From: Gnetum montanum
Taxonomy: Eukaryota > Streptophyta > Gnetopsida > Gnetales > Gnetaceae
Direction of reading: 5' to 3'
NCBI GenBank assembly: GCA_015680685.1
Contig: MNCI01014449.1
Coordinates: forward strand, 643,802-707,801
Length of the DNA: 64,000 nucleotides
The position numbers and the translations under genes were made by a program. This document shows, in pieces, positions 34,644-46,099 of the stretch. Below the pieces are notes generated by a model that had not been told where the DNA came from, did no database searches, and saw nothing but the letters and a program-made list of their open reading frames with translations. Positions within the stretch are counted from its first letter, which is position 1; each line of letters opens with the position of its first letter.

Positions 34644-35354
34644 TATCCCCATGATTGAATGAGAACTCATCCTCAAGTATAGAAGAAGAGGAACAAGTCC
34701 CTTACAGAATATATTAGGAGGTATGGAATGTTTGACTGACATGCAAAGTGACATAGAGGAAATAGACAAATACAGAAGTGCTCGAGCATACATTATTATA
34801 ATTGTGTACAAAATTGGGTGTTCATGACAATAGGAAACAACACCCTTTGATCCAATGGACATCTAACCCCTCTTGGCAATAGAAGAATGAGGGAGAGGTA
34901 GAAGAGATCTAGTGGTCATGAACAGTCTCCTGTGAGTGATACTGCTGCATCATCCTTGGTGAAGATAGTCCTGCTTCTAGTCCATGCTTCCCACTACAAT
35001 CATGAGAAAATCAAGGATTAATATATAAAGTGTAACACATAGTGGTTCAATACCTTGTCTTGTCAATGGTTATACCTAGCTAAGTTGTGATTGTGGTAGA
35101 TTGGGTGCTTGATAATGTTAGTAATAAGACTAACAAATAGGTTAGGTAAGAAAAGTGGTCCATAAAATGTAGAAAAAGCTTAACACAAGGAATACTAAAA
35201 AGAGGGTATAGAAATTCACAACAATAAAAAGAAAGAATTCACTAAAAATAGTTATGAAGATGTGCACAATTGGATAGCATTTATGGGATAAATAAAAAGA
35301 ATTTGATTGTAAAAAATGTCTAAGGTTAAAGAACTTAACTTAACCAAACCAAAA

Positions 35355-35412
35355 GATATGTAAGTGGGTCCTCCCCAAAGTAGGCACAGGCCTTTTATGC
35401 TCTTGCATAACT
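35355..35412 (-). other. Conserved 21-bp core (E4 copy)
   Basis: The core is at 35365-35385 and matches the E1 and E2 cores with one or two changes. The arms (ATATGTAAG and CTTGCATAAC) pair imperfectly. Confidence 0.55.
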
Positions 35413-35649
35413 TCAAACTAAGGAGTCCATGGGCTCCGTGGATGGTTAATGGTTATGGAAGGTTAAGTACAAAAACCCAGAAGTAACTGATTAAGAATCC
35501 CAACACATCAAACCAGAACATCGAATCAAAACATGAAACTGGTAGTGAGGTGAGACATGAAAAGCATAGATGGATGAGGGAGAGAATGGAATGGAGTTCC
35601 TAATTATGGTCACATGAAGTCCCTTGTGGAGTTTGTGATTAAGTGACTT

Positions 35650-35743
35650 AGTAGGACTCATCCTTAGTCCAGACCAAAACCAACCACTTTTAGTGNCAGT
35701 AGGACTCATCCTTAGTCCAGACCAAAACCAACCACTTTTAGTG
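35650..35743. other. Exact 46-bp duplication around a single N (assembly artefact)
   Basis: Bases 35650-35695 and 35698-35743 are identical, separated by N at 35696 and one further base. An apparent 109-codon frame across this point (35491-35820) is a by-product. Confidence 0.85.
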
Positions 35744-36719
35744 ACTTCGCATTGACATGCTAAGATGAGTCCATTCCTTGAGACACAAGAATGTTCCCAC
35801 AAAAAAAAACACCTTTCCAAATTGGAGAAGAAGTAGGAAGTAAGAAAGGGCCTTAGTTAAAGGAGATAAGATAAGTCCCATAACTAGTGCTTATAGTCCT
35901 TTTATTTGGTCTAAGGAGTGTGCTTTGAATTTCCATATATTGTTTTGAATGAAAACCACACCATGCAAGGACCCATGCATTTTCACATTTATTTTGTCCA
36001 AGGGGTGTGCTTTGAATCCTCATTTTTTTTATGAGAATCACATCATGCAAGGACTTATTCGACTTCCTATTATGGAATGACATGGAATCGTGAGAAGTTC
36101 ATGAGAATATGGAATGGTGAGAAGTTCATGAGAATACTCCCACACATAGAAAAATGGAAAAGAACAAAGAATACCACATCCTTTTGAAACGACATCCTAT
36201 CTAAACCTTTGAATCCTTCCCAATTCTAGAAACTACACAAGTCACAAATTTATTAAAGTTGTAGTAATGAAAAAGGGACTACATGTTTCCAAAACAAGGA
36301 AAACCATAGAGTGTGTGGATGGGTGGATGATGTGGACTCATTGCCTATTACATGAAAAGAAACCATGTCCTAGTTGTTAGTAATGACATTAAAAGTCAAA
36401 AACTAGACGTCAACAATCAAATCACAAATGATACAAACCACCATCGAGTAGCACATTACCATTATTTTTGGCACCTTATTAGCAAACAGGGTAGAAAATT
36501 ACAGTAAACATGAGAAAATATAAAATAAAGTAAAAGATATTCAAGAAATATTAAATATACTAACGATGGTGTAAAACAAAAACTTAGAAAAGATCAATAA
36601 CCTAAAAAATAAAAAAACAAAAACGAAAAGACATAAAACAAAGAATATGAAAAAAAAAGTTGTAAAAACAAAAAATGTGTAAAAAAAGGTTGAAAGACCA
36701 AGGAGCTGCTTAAAGTATC

Positions 36720-37960
36720 AGTATGGATGGCTATCTCCCCCACGAATGAGTTGGAAGGAGGAGATTTGAAAGATTGAGGATGGTTGTCCATCTTGCCAAG
36801 TGTCTGTTGAGTTGGTTGGCTTGGGCTCATGGAAAGGTTTTAGTTGTTGGATGTTGACTAATTGCTTCTTGTCTAGGCTATCAGGTTTATATATGATCAT
36901 GGCCCCAGATGAAAAAGTCTCTTTGATAATGTAAGGTCCTTCCTACAACGTTTGAAACTTGGTTTGTTGAGGTACGTGGGTAGGATTCTAGTAGAGAACC
37001 TTGTCTCCTAGTTGAAACTTAACTTTTCTTATTTTGAGGTCATGACATTTCTTGTTGAATGCCTTATGTACTTCGTTGGATGACAGGGCCATTAATCAAT
37101 TTTTATCTCGAACGGTAAGATTCATTGATCTTTCCTTTTGTGCTAGACTTAGATCCATGTTAAGGTCACAGGTTGTAGAAAGTATACAGAGCTTGGATTG
37201 AATGGGTAGTATTGGTAGTTTTCCGTACACGAGCTCATAGGGAGAATAACCTATGTGAAGCTTCCATGTGGAGTGATTGGCCCAAAGGGCATCATTTAGT
37301 TTGGTGCTCTAGTCCCTTCGGTACTTGCTAATAGTACGTGTTAGAATTTTCATAATCTCCCAATTAGTGACTTCAACTTGACCATTGGCTTGAGGGTGAT
37401 AAGGTGTTTGTGCTTAACCCCTAAGCGCTGCATAAGTTTTTGAAAAGTAGCACCTGTGAAATGAGTTCTATTGTCAAAAATTAACACATGAGGCACGCCA
37501 AACCTATTTATGATGTTCTGTTGTACAAACCAAGCAACAATAGTGGATGTACAATAAATAATAACTGCTACTTCTTCCCACTTAGTGTAATAGTCAATCG
37601 TGAATATTATGTATGCCTTTTCATTTGACATAGGCATGATGGGATCCATAAAGTCAATGCCCCAAATATCGAATGGCTTGAGAGGTTGAATCCATTGATG
37701 TGACCCCTCCATTCAAGCTATTATTTCATCATATCTCTAACAATGATCACAAGCGTAGATGAATTGGTGTGCATCTCTGAAGATTATTGGCTAGTAATAT
37801 CTTACCATGAGGATTTTTATGGTCATGCGTCTCCCAGCATAATGGCCCCCACAAGGGCCTTCGTGAACATCCTAGAGAATGTGTAGTTGATTTGTGTCAA
37901 GGATACACCTGCATAATAGGCCATCGAGACATACTTTGTAAAGGTTCCCATTGATTTCTA
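36720..37960 (-). pseudogene. Integrase of E4
   Basis: In sense order there is an HHCC-like end with HQFIYACDHC (about 37730-37790), then the catalytic core. The core has WGIDFMDPI (Asp codon complementary to 37653-37655), DYYTKWEEVAV, NRFGVPHVLIFDN and THFTGATFQKLMQRLGVKH. A one-base shift near 37410 moves the frame; the NGQVEVTN block with the catalytic Glu is in the next frame. A C-terminal VKFQLGDKVLY and TLXEGPYII region follows at about 36900-37060. All three acidic residues are visible but not in one frame. Integrase would insert the element DNA into the host chromosome. Confidence 0.85.
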
Positions 37961-38199
37961 TGAAATGCTTAACCTAGTGAAGAAACTATTATTTCTTTTA
38001 GGTGTCCAGCCCTTGTGGTAGTTCTTGCTTGAGTAGATAAATAAGAATGTCATACCATCTTGGTTCATTAGGCATTTGTGCATTAATAGCCCTTGCAAAG
38101 AGATATTCATTGGAAAATTGATAAGATAAGGGGCTCTCTTTCTCCTTGTCATTCCATTGTAGTCGTGATAAGTGGTCGGTGACCACATTTTTTACACCC

Positions 38200-38570
38200 T
38201 TTCGATCTACCATTGTGAGATCAAACTCTTGCAAAATCATGAGCCACCGTGTGACACAGGGGCTCATCATTGGTTTATTTATTAAAAACTAAATGGTGCT
38301 ATGATCTATGTGCTTGAATACTATATAACCAAGGACATAGTGCTTGAACTTTTCTAAGGCAAACACCACCACCATCAACTCTTTTTCCATAGTGGTGTAG
38401 TTCAGTTGTGCACCTATGGTACTTTGGCTTGCATAGTGAATGTAATATGGACATCTTTGATCATCCATTTGTGTAAGCACTGCCCCCAAAACATAATTTA
38501 ATACATCAGTCATCACATGAAATGGCCTAGACCAATTAGGTGCTTGTAGAATTGGAGTTTTAACAAGCTT
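38200..38570 (-). pseudogene. RNase H domain of E4
   Basis: It has TDVLNYVLGAVLTQMDDQ, HYASQSTIGAQLNYTTMEKE, LMVVVFALEKFKHYVLGY and FKHIDHSTI, then WLMILQEFDLTMVDRKGVKN and VVTDHLSRL. These match the gypsy RNase H order, including the TEKE-like and HxDHxxI positions. Stops split it near 38287. It would degrade the RNA strand during reverse transcription. Confidence 0.85.
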
Positions 38571-39360
38571 CTACTTTAGTTGTTGAAATGCTGCTTCACA
38601 TGTAGGGGTCCAGAAAAATGGTGCATCCTTCTTTGTTAATTCAACTAATGGCTTGGTAATTTTGAAAAAGTTCTCGATGAAGCGTTGGTAGTAACTAGTA
38701 TGACCAAGGAATGATTGCACTTCTTTAACTATTTTTGGTTGATGGGTTATTCCTTGGATGACCCTTATCTTTTCAGGGTCCACCTCAATTCCTGCTTTTG
38801 AGATATGGTACCCCAAGACTATGCCTTCTTGGACCATAAGATGGCTCTTTTTCCAATTGAGCCAAAGGTTTTGTTTTGACACATCTCCTTAACACCTACT
38901 CAAGACAGTCCAGGGCTTGCTCGAACGTAGCTCCATAGGTAGAAAAGTCATCCATGAAGACTTCTACCCTACTACCAATTTATTGTTTGAAAATGCTAAG
39001 GACTAATCATTGAAATGTAGCTGGGGCATTATATAGACTGAATGGCATTTAACGGTAAGTAAAAGTCCCCCAAGGACTTATGAAAGACATCTTCTCTTAG
39101 TCCTCTAGTGTGATTTGGATTTGGTTATAATCACTGTAACCATCCAGAAAGTTATATTAGCTATGCCTAGAAATGGTGTCTAGCACTTGGTCAACAAATG
39201 GCAATGAAAAATGATCTTTGAAAGTTACTATATTGAGTAGTCGGAAGTCAATGCACACCTCCCATTTGCCTCCTTTTCTGGGCACGATCACAAGTGGGCT
39301 AACCCACTCACTATTTGCAACAGGGTAGATGAATCTCACCTTGAGGAGTTACTCAATCTC
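38571..39360 (-). pseudogene. Reverse transcriptase of E4
   Basis: The blocks are NSEWVSPLVIVPRKGGKWEV, CIDFRLLNIVTFKDHFSLPF, YSDYNQIQITLED, PWGTFTYR, PFSLYNAPATFQ and EVFMDDFSTYG. The DD pair is encoded opposite 38947-38952, in an F-M-D-D active site. ILGYHISKAGIEVDPEKI-like and SFLGHTSYYQRFIENFFKIT blocks complete the thumb and connection. In-frame stops (for example TAA opposite 39097-39099) lie where gypsy enzymes have Gln or Arg. The sequence style favours the Athila/Tat branch. Confidence 0.88.
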
Positions 39361-39879
39361 CTCTTTGACAATCTAATTTAATTTGGGATTCAATTGTTGT
39401 TGCGACTGTTGTTTCAACTTAACAGCAAGGTCAGTGTATATTCGGTGCTAGCATATTCTTGGATCTATTCCTGTGAGCTTAGAATATGACTAGGTAAAGG
39501 CTGTTGGCCATTTTTCCACAAAATTCATCAACATATTCTTTTGTCTTGCAATAATTTTAGCATTAATAATGACCAGCTTTTTATTTTTTAAGAACACATA
39601 CTCCATTCCAATTAGTAGTGTCTTTAATTCAAGGGGTTCTTATTTGAAATTATCAGGAATCTCCAAATCTTCCTAATTGATATCATCATTTACTCCCTTG
39701 GAGAGTTGGTGATGAACTTGCTCGAGTTCATTTATACTTGCAACATAATCACACGTTAGGCCCTCAGTAGGTTCCATGCACAATGTACTGCTGCTAGAAT
39801 CAACTGTCAGTCACTAGGTGCCTTCTTGTTTTATGGCTATTGCATACATACATCTTTGGATTTCAGCTTGCTGTGCACA

Positions 39880-40350
39880 CTATTTGCATGCAGAGATAGA
39901 TGCTCGCTTCACTGACCATACCTTATTCACATAATGGCATCTTGAATCACTATACACAATACATTGAACCCTCTTCTTCTTGATCTTCCCAAATTTATTT
40001 TCTTTCAATATCTCTAAGGAAAGATCCCTAATGCCCATTTTAGCATCAACAATGCTTAACCATATCCTTCCCATAATAATTGGAAAGTCCCCCTTGCAAT
40101 TCTCCACCTTGATTACTAGGAAGTCGGTAGGATATGAGCACCCACAAATGGTGGTCACAATGTCTTCTACTAGTCCCAATGGAACAATGATGGACTGGTT
40201 TGCCAGCTCCAGCCTGATGTTTCTCTTCTTCAAGAGAAGAAGGTTCCACGTAGTGTACATCTTATGTGAGATTAGATTAACATTGGAACTAGAGTCAAGA
40301 AGAGCTTTACAAGGCTCATTCCAAACACTAAGGGACTCCTAGGATTAGCT
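39880..40350 (-). pseudogene. Retropepsin of E4
   Basis: It begins with CKALLDSSSNVNLIS (about 40265-40310), a D-S/T-G triad decayed to DSS, so Asp remains but Gly is lost. Then come RLELANQSIIVPLGLVEDIV, CGCSYPTDFLVIKVENCKGD, FPIIMGRIWLSIVDAKMGIR and KKKRVQCIVYSDS. The interval 39361-39879 between it and RT is coding-derived but heavily broken. Confidence 0.8.
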
Positions 40351-40399
40351 AACTTCCTGGGCAGGTTGTTGGCTCAAATCCAATTAGATACAACATGGA

Positions 40400-42919
40400 T
40401 CAACATCATGGTATGGATTCAAGAGGAATTTTGGTTTGAAAAGGACTTGGATAAAGGTGATGTAGAGAAAGGTGGAGGAGCAGGGCCACCAACCATTGGT
40501 GTGTCTAAGGGCTTTGGTGGATTACGAGGTCAGAATAAGGCTCTTTTCTTTGATCATGGTTTCGATCCACTTGGTTGGCTAACTAGTCGTAGATTAACTA
40601 CCCTCGTAGTGTTTCTTTGTTGTGGTTGGGGCAAGCAATTCACCTTGCATTGATAGAGTAGGTGGTAGTTGTGTAGGAGGTGAAGGAGTAGGTGTAAGAA
40701 CAAGGAGAGCATGAGGATAATAGGTGGTGTCCCTCTTTGCATATGATGGCTGGTAAACTTTAGGAGGGTAGTGGTGAGGTCAGTAAGCAACAACATGACT
40801 AGAAGAGTCCTGTGGAGATGAAGGTTGCCACACATAATAACCATAGGGATCTGGTTTCTAGTAGGGGTACTGTTGTCTTGGAGGTGCCAATGCCCATAAT
40901 TGTGGTTTCTACCACTACTGGTATAATTCATAAGGTTGCAGTGAAGTTCCGCTTGGATAATACTATTATGGTTGGTGGAACTATCAAGAGTTGCCTTGTG
41001 GATAAGGAAATCTTTTAGGTGTTTACCTTTGTGCAAGTCATGGATGCAAGGCATACATCCTAGATTCTTGCAAGTGTGAAAAAATTGGATAGCATCCCTT
41101 AGGATGTTCATACTGGTAGATGTCACACTTGTCATCATCATTTGATTTGTTGTCTGCAACCATCTCTATTGTAGCCATCTTGCCCTTATCCTTGGATATG
41201 ACATGTTCAGATTCCTTACATCTCTAGCACTCACACTCACCACTTTGTTCCTTGGACTCTTTAGTAAGTTTTAAAATAGCTTAAAACTTATTGTCCATGG
41301 AGTTTGATAATTGGTCAACCTTAGCCATAATTTTGAACTAATATTTCTGAAGTGGTAAGGTTTTCTGATTAGCCACCTCATCTCTTATTGACTCATCCTC
41401 ATTGTTGTAAAAATGAACCCCTCTTTTGTGAATGGAAGGGTCTCATTGTATTCCTTTGCACTTTCTTGCTTTCTCAATTCTCCCTCTTCCCTGGCTACTT
41501 GCTTAATTAACTTTTGGATTTGATGGGTGCTTAACTCTATGAGTCTCTCTTAAGCATAGATGCTAATGTTTTTCCTTGTTTTAGATCATAGCCCATCTAT
41601 AACATGGCAGAGTTAATCAAGTTGAGAATATCCATGGATGGGACACTTATGAAACAAAGAGTAGTATTGACCAATAGTAGCATCCAAGGGTTCATAATTT
41701 CCTTGTTTCTACCCTTGGATTTGCTTCCTCAAGTTGGACACTCGGGAGTATGTTTGATATTTGTCATTAAACAATTCCAACATTGTACTCCACTGCTTGA
41801 TTGATTCCAGTTCCAAGAACTAGTACTAGTTTTCTGCTTCCTTAATGAGTGTCTTTGAAAATAATTTTAACTTCTGCTAATCATTCTTAATATTTTGCAA
41901 GGCACATGCATCTTGGAAGGCTTGGAGATGAATTTGCAAATCAGAATTGTAACCTCCCTCAAATCGAGGGATGTTGTTCATGTTCAACCTATTTATTCTA
42001 CTATTCTTTACATACCTTATTAGAATCCTCATGACCTATGTAATGTTTAACATGCTTTGAGTGGCAAGTAGAGGTTCATCAAGGCATAGTGATGGTTCCT
42101 ATGATGTTCTCTACTAACCCTTCTTTCATGGCGGTGGATCTCTTTGGATTACCCATGCCTTAGATTGCGACTATCCTAATGGTCCCTTTTGTTTTTTTAG
42201 TCCCATTGATCACCTCCATCATGATCATGCCCTCTACGGCCATGATCCAAGCCAGATGAAGAAGAAGAAGATGATGAAGAGGAAGAGGAAGGAGGGATTG
42301 CATCGTGTCGACACCTACTACCTTCTCTTTGATGATCGCAACCACGATTGCAATCATGACTTCCACTTGCCCCCTTATCATGACTTGCTCCTCTAGATCC
42401 ATTTTTGTCATTGGATCTATTTTGAATAGAACTAGGATGATGAATTTTGGATTGCACGTTTTGGTTGAGGGCCCCTTGACTAAAGTCAAAGGGAGGAGTG
42501 TCACCAAAGAAAAAGTCCTTAGAGAAGTGTTTGCCTCCATCCAATGGGCCAAGACAATGTGGAAAAGTGTTTGAACCCTTGCCCTTTGAAAGCTCAGTTT
42601 GTTGCTCCAGCTAATAATTCCTTAACCTTTGTGCTTTAGTGGGATGGTAATCCCTTGAATTGGGATCTCACATCTCATAATTCCCGTGAAGATGTTGAAG
42701 TCCATGTCGTGCAAGCATTAGCTAGAGCATAGCTTGAATAGATCAATCTGGTGGCAACATAATGTTTCCTTCCATGTCATGCCATCATAACATTTCATCT
42801 TGATGTAAGGTGAAGGTAAAGTATGGTACATACTCATTGGGATGAGCATATACCACCTGGTATTGTTGAGGCACTTGGTCTGTCTTGGGTAGAGATAGGC
42901 TCCTATGAGAAAAAGACAT
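40400..42919 (-). pseudogene. gag remnant of E4
   Basis: The ATG complementary to 42917-42919 opens MSFSHRSLSLPKTDQ, then VYAHPNEYVPYFTFTLHQDE. A histidine- and glycine-rich segment with a polyserine run follows (42197-42544). The gag domain has MNNIPRFEGGYNSDLQIHLQ and AFQDACALQNIKND (about 41890-41990), then LQKLIKQ-like and REEGELRKQESAKEYN blocks (about 41450-41520). The C-terminal part includes FHTCKNLGCMPCIHDLHKGK near 41040-41100. Stops and frame changes are frequent. Confidence 0.78.
42256..42297. repeat. GAA/GAG-rich trinucleotide tract encoding polyserine on the minus strand
   Basis: The run of AGAAGA, TGATGA and AGGAAG-type triplets reads as about 12 consecutive serines inside the E4 gag. 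Confidence 0.85.
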
Positions 42920-43065
42920 TTTATATTAGTGAATCTATATGTAGTGTGTAGTTAAAATGTAATTTAGTTATAATAATAATTTTGTTTTTGTAAGATTTGA
43001 CCTTAGGGTTTGAACAACAAGGTTACTAAGTTTCACTAAGTTTAGATAGCGCACATAGAACTAAA

Positions 43066-43085
43066 GTCCCCAGTAACGGTGCCAA
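43066..43085 (-). other. E4 primer-binding site, tRNA-Asp type
   Basis: On the minus strand it reads TTGGCACCGTTACTGGGGAC, directly beside the 5' LTR, with one or two changes from the E2 site. Confidence 0.82.
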
Positions 43086-43924
43086 TGATGAGAGATGAGG
43101 TACCCCTATGTCCAACCATACGAATCATAGGTGTTTACATGCAATTCAGTTGAATTCTACAAACTTTAATTACCAATTATGCTAGAGCTAAACAGTGAGT
43201 TCATGTTGTTCATTCGTTGTCTTCGCAGTCTCACTTGTGAAATGCAAGTGTATGGTTAAGTGTGACTGAGGCATAGGATTTTTATCATTTTATGTTTTAT
43301 CAATTTGATCACCTAAAACAATAATGAAAATGAGAGTAATTAAATTCTAAGTGAACTATTGTTAATCTAGCCTAACATAAGTAACCATCTCCACTTTTCG
43401 GACACATCCTAAACTTTGTATAAACACTACCGGGTTATTAAATGCTAATTGTTTCTGAGCTACCAAGTGTCACACATATGTTCAAAGGGGTTGTGCCTGT
43501 GTATTTTAATTAATAGATTAATTAATCAAAATTAATTGTTGAATGAATAACGTTAAATGTGAACTACATGAAATCACAATGTATAAATGCATAAAGAAAG
43601 AAAGTCTCAAGTGCTGCAAGGATGAATCAAAGAGCTCATCTTTATTTCCAACACAATGGTATGTTCAGGTACATCAATGCTTGAATAAAGATCCAATTAC
43701 ACTTAGACCTCTTATTGTGAGCACTTGGAAAATATTCTAACTCTTGAATGAGAAAATTGCAAGAATTTTGCTACTTAACTAAAAAATCTCTCCTTCAAAT
43801 CGTGTGCTTAAGGGCTATATTTATAGGCCCAAGAGTACCCCATGATATTGCATACCTAATATCGCATCTTGGGCCATGATATCGCGTACCTGATATCAGG
43901 GCTCATATAAAACATGATTCATCA
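43086..43924 (-). repeat. E4 5' LTR
   Basis: It begins TGATGAG and ends ATTCATCA, followed by the AAGTT target copy. It aligns closely with 33758-34643. It has fewer U3 GATATC repeats than the 3' LTR (about 43850-43910). Confidence 0.92.
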
Positions 43925-43999
43925 AAGTTTTAAAAAAGAATTGCAAAAACTCTCTTATTGCATAAAGAGGAAGTGAAAAATTTGATTAACTCCCATGGG

Positions 44000-44060
44000 T
44001 ATATATACTATTTTATATGTGTGACATTGTAGATATGACATTGAAACTACGATGTTACTA
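44000..44060 (-). promoter_or_regulatory. Internal TATA module of E3
   Basis: TATATATA at 44000-44007 is followed by the CATTGTAGATATGACATTG block. With the E4 insertion removed it lies about 525 bp upstream of the E3 accessory ATG at 33307, as in E1, E5 and E6. The U3-like repeats are weak here. Confidence 0.4.
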
Positions 44061-44358
44061 TTAAAAAATTCAAAATTTTCATTGATTTTTCTTGGAAAAA
44101 ATGAGTCAAATGGAATGTTTGGAAGATGTAAAGCTTATCTAGAGGGTCATGGTTATTAATGATGCACAGTTTTCAAAAATTTGGCATTCAAAGTTCCTGA
44201 AGAAGGAATCTTATGTAGAAAAAGTTTATTATATGAATAAGAGATGGGTAATGAATTTCTAAAGTATGAACAAATTATTAGATGATATGGGAAGTTTATT
44301 AGATGTTTTGGAAGGCACAAGATGATGTGGAATTTCTTGCCAAGTATGAAAAAAAAGA

Positions 44359-44415
44359 GTTATACAAGTGGATCCTCTCCAAAGTAGGCTTTAGCCCTTA
44401 GTGCCCTTGTATAAC
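44359..44415 (-). other. Conserved 21-bp core with perfect 10-bp inverted repeat (E3 copy)
   Basis: GTTATACAAG (44359-44368) and CTTGTATAAC (44406-44415) are exact inverted repeats, the same as in E1. The core is at 44369-44389. Confidence 0.6.
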
Positions 44416-45025
44416 CATGCTTAAAAGTGTCCTTAGACACTCAAGGAGTTGAATGTAAGACATACCTATCTAGAAAAACATGCATGTTAGTATTACTATA
44501 TTGGGAAAATAACACTATATTATACAAAACCACAAGTTATGATTAAATATATAGTGAGGTGAGATGGACAAGAGAAGGGATTGTTGAACTTGAAACATGA
44601 GATGTCTTACCATAGGCATAATGAATCCTTGTGTTTTATTAGTGGTTAAAGTAATCATTAGCCCTTCTTTCCAAGATTCAAACCAAGTCCAAACCACTTT
44701 CTAGTGACATCACGTTGTTTCATCTCTTAGATTTACAACCATAAGACTACCACAATTGTGAAGAGTATTACCAGTTGGCATATTTTCCAAGTGAGGAGTT
44801 TATTCATTGCACTTTTTATTTTATTATTATTATTAGATTCCTGAGATGCCACCTACCTTTAGGCATGGGTACCATGTCTTTCCAGTAGGATCCCAAAAAA
44901 TTTATTTTTAACTATGTCAACCTTACCAGAGGACTATCTTCAGGCATGGGTAACATGTCTTTCTAGCGACATGGCAATGTAGCACTTATTGTACTCTTAC
45001 TCCCATTTTTCATTAGATCTACAAG

Positions 45026-45924
45026 TGATGAGTGGTGAAGGATACCCCTATGCTCAACCATATGAATCATAGAGTGCTCATGCACGATCTAGGTAAATTC
45101 CATGGACTCTCTAGTTTATGGTGCACTAGTCTTCTAGGAAGTGAATCTTGCCATATAGGTTGTTCGTTGTCTTCTTTATTGCACTAGTGAAGCATAATGG
45201 TATGGTTAAATGTAATCGAGGCATATGATTTTTATCATTTTATGTTTTATGATTTTGATGCTAAAAGAGAGAGATGAAGTAATTTAATGAGTCATTTAAT
45301 TTAAGTAGCTAACTAGTCTCTAGCTAGTCCTAACATAAGTATTTGATTCCACTTTCGGTACATGTCCTGAATGCATGTATTTACTATTGGGTTACCAGGT
45401 GCTATGCTACTGGACATACTAAGTAATATCGCTACTAGGATTACTAAGTGAATATGTGTTATGCTCAAAGTGGTCGTACTTATGTATTTAATCTATCTAG
45501 CTTATATTACTTAATTACTTAATTAGCTTAATTACTGGAAAACATTAAATAAATAACTAAAAGCATTAAATGCATGAATGAAATATCTAAGCTATCCAGA
45601 ATGTTGTAAGGTTTATCAAAAAACTCATCTTTATTACCATACACACTATCGTGCTTAGGTACAACAATGCTCGAATAAAGATTCGTACACTCAATGACTG
45701 TTGCTACAGGCATTCGGGAAAAATATTCTAACTTTTAAATAGAAAAATTGCAAGAGCTCTACTACTACTATGAATCTAATGCCCATAAACATGGTTGGGA
45801 GCTCATATTTATAGTTTTTTCTCTAGGGCTACATCAATGGGTCCTTGTCAAAATAACAAATGCTATGTCAATGTAGCCCCGTTGATGATGGGAGCCCATC
45901 GACATGACAATTTAATGTTCATCA
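45026..45924 (-). repeat. E5 3' LTR
   Basis: It runs from TGATGAG to TTCATCA. Unlike the other LTRs, U3 (about 45820-45915) has no GATATC repeats but TCAATGGG, CGTTGATGATGGG and CATCGACATG-type motifs. Confidence 0.93.
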
Positions 45925-45962
45925 TACCCCCATGATTGAATGAAAACTCATCCTTAAGTTCT
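45925..45962 (-). other. E5 polypurine tract and 3' LTR-adjacent block
   Basis: The plus strand reads TACCCCCATGATTGAATGAA, the complement of the tract beside the E2 3' LTR. Confidence 0.75.
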
Positions 45963-46099
45963 TTTACAAAATTGGAAAGGTATGGGATTATTGACTGACT
46001 CTTAACAAAACAAAACAAACTGACTTGACAAAACTGAGTGCCCAAGTGTACAGATCAACACATTACAAAAATTGTGGTGTTCATGACACAAAATTAAAC

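Larger units (their letters stand above)
34644..36590 (-). other. E4 post-integrase noncoding region
   Basis: No supported reading frame. It runs from the purine tract (34644-34680) to the T-rich sense tract (about 36480-36700). It holds the conserved 21-bp core and one assembly artefact, but no accessory frame. Confidence 0.6.
33758..43924 (-). mobile_element. E4: Athila/Tat-like gypsy element with gag and pol
   Basis: About 10.2 kb. LTRs are 33758-34643 and 43086-43924, with target copies GAGTT (33753-33757) and AAGTT (43925-43929) that differ at one base. It is inserted in the noncoding region of E3. It carries gag, protease, RT, RNase H and integrase in the Ty3/gypsy order, all broken. 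It lacks the accessory frame and internal TATA module. The LTRs differ at about 10% of sites by eye over the first 240 bases. Confidence 0.93.
43925..45025 (-). mobile_element. E3 middle arm between E4 and E5
   Basis: It continues the noncoding region interrupted at 33757 and runs parallel to E1 from about 4700 to 5830. It ends at ACAAG (45021-45025), the E5 target site. It has a TATATATA (44000-44007) and a good copy of the conserved core. There is no coding sequence. Confidence 0.8.

Noticed and set aside
35491-35820. A 109-codon minus-strand frame containing a repeated WFWSGLRMSPT segment
   Set aside because: It crosses the N at 35696 and its internal repeat is the 46-bp assembly duplication.
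40554-41159. A 201-codon minus-strand frame
   Set aside because: It has the sense of E4 gag but is only its C-terminal part; it is included in the gag entry and not treated as a separate gene.
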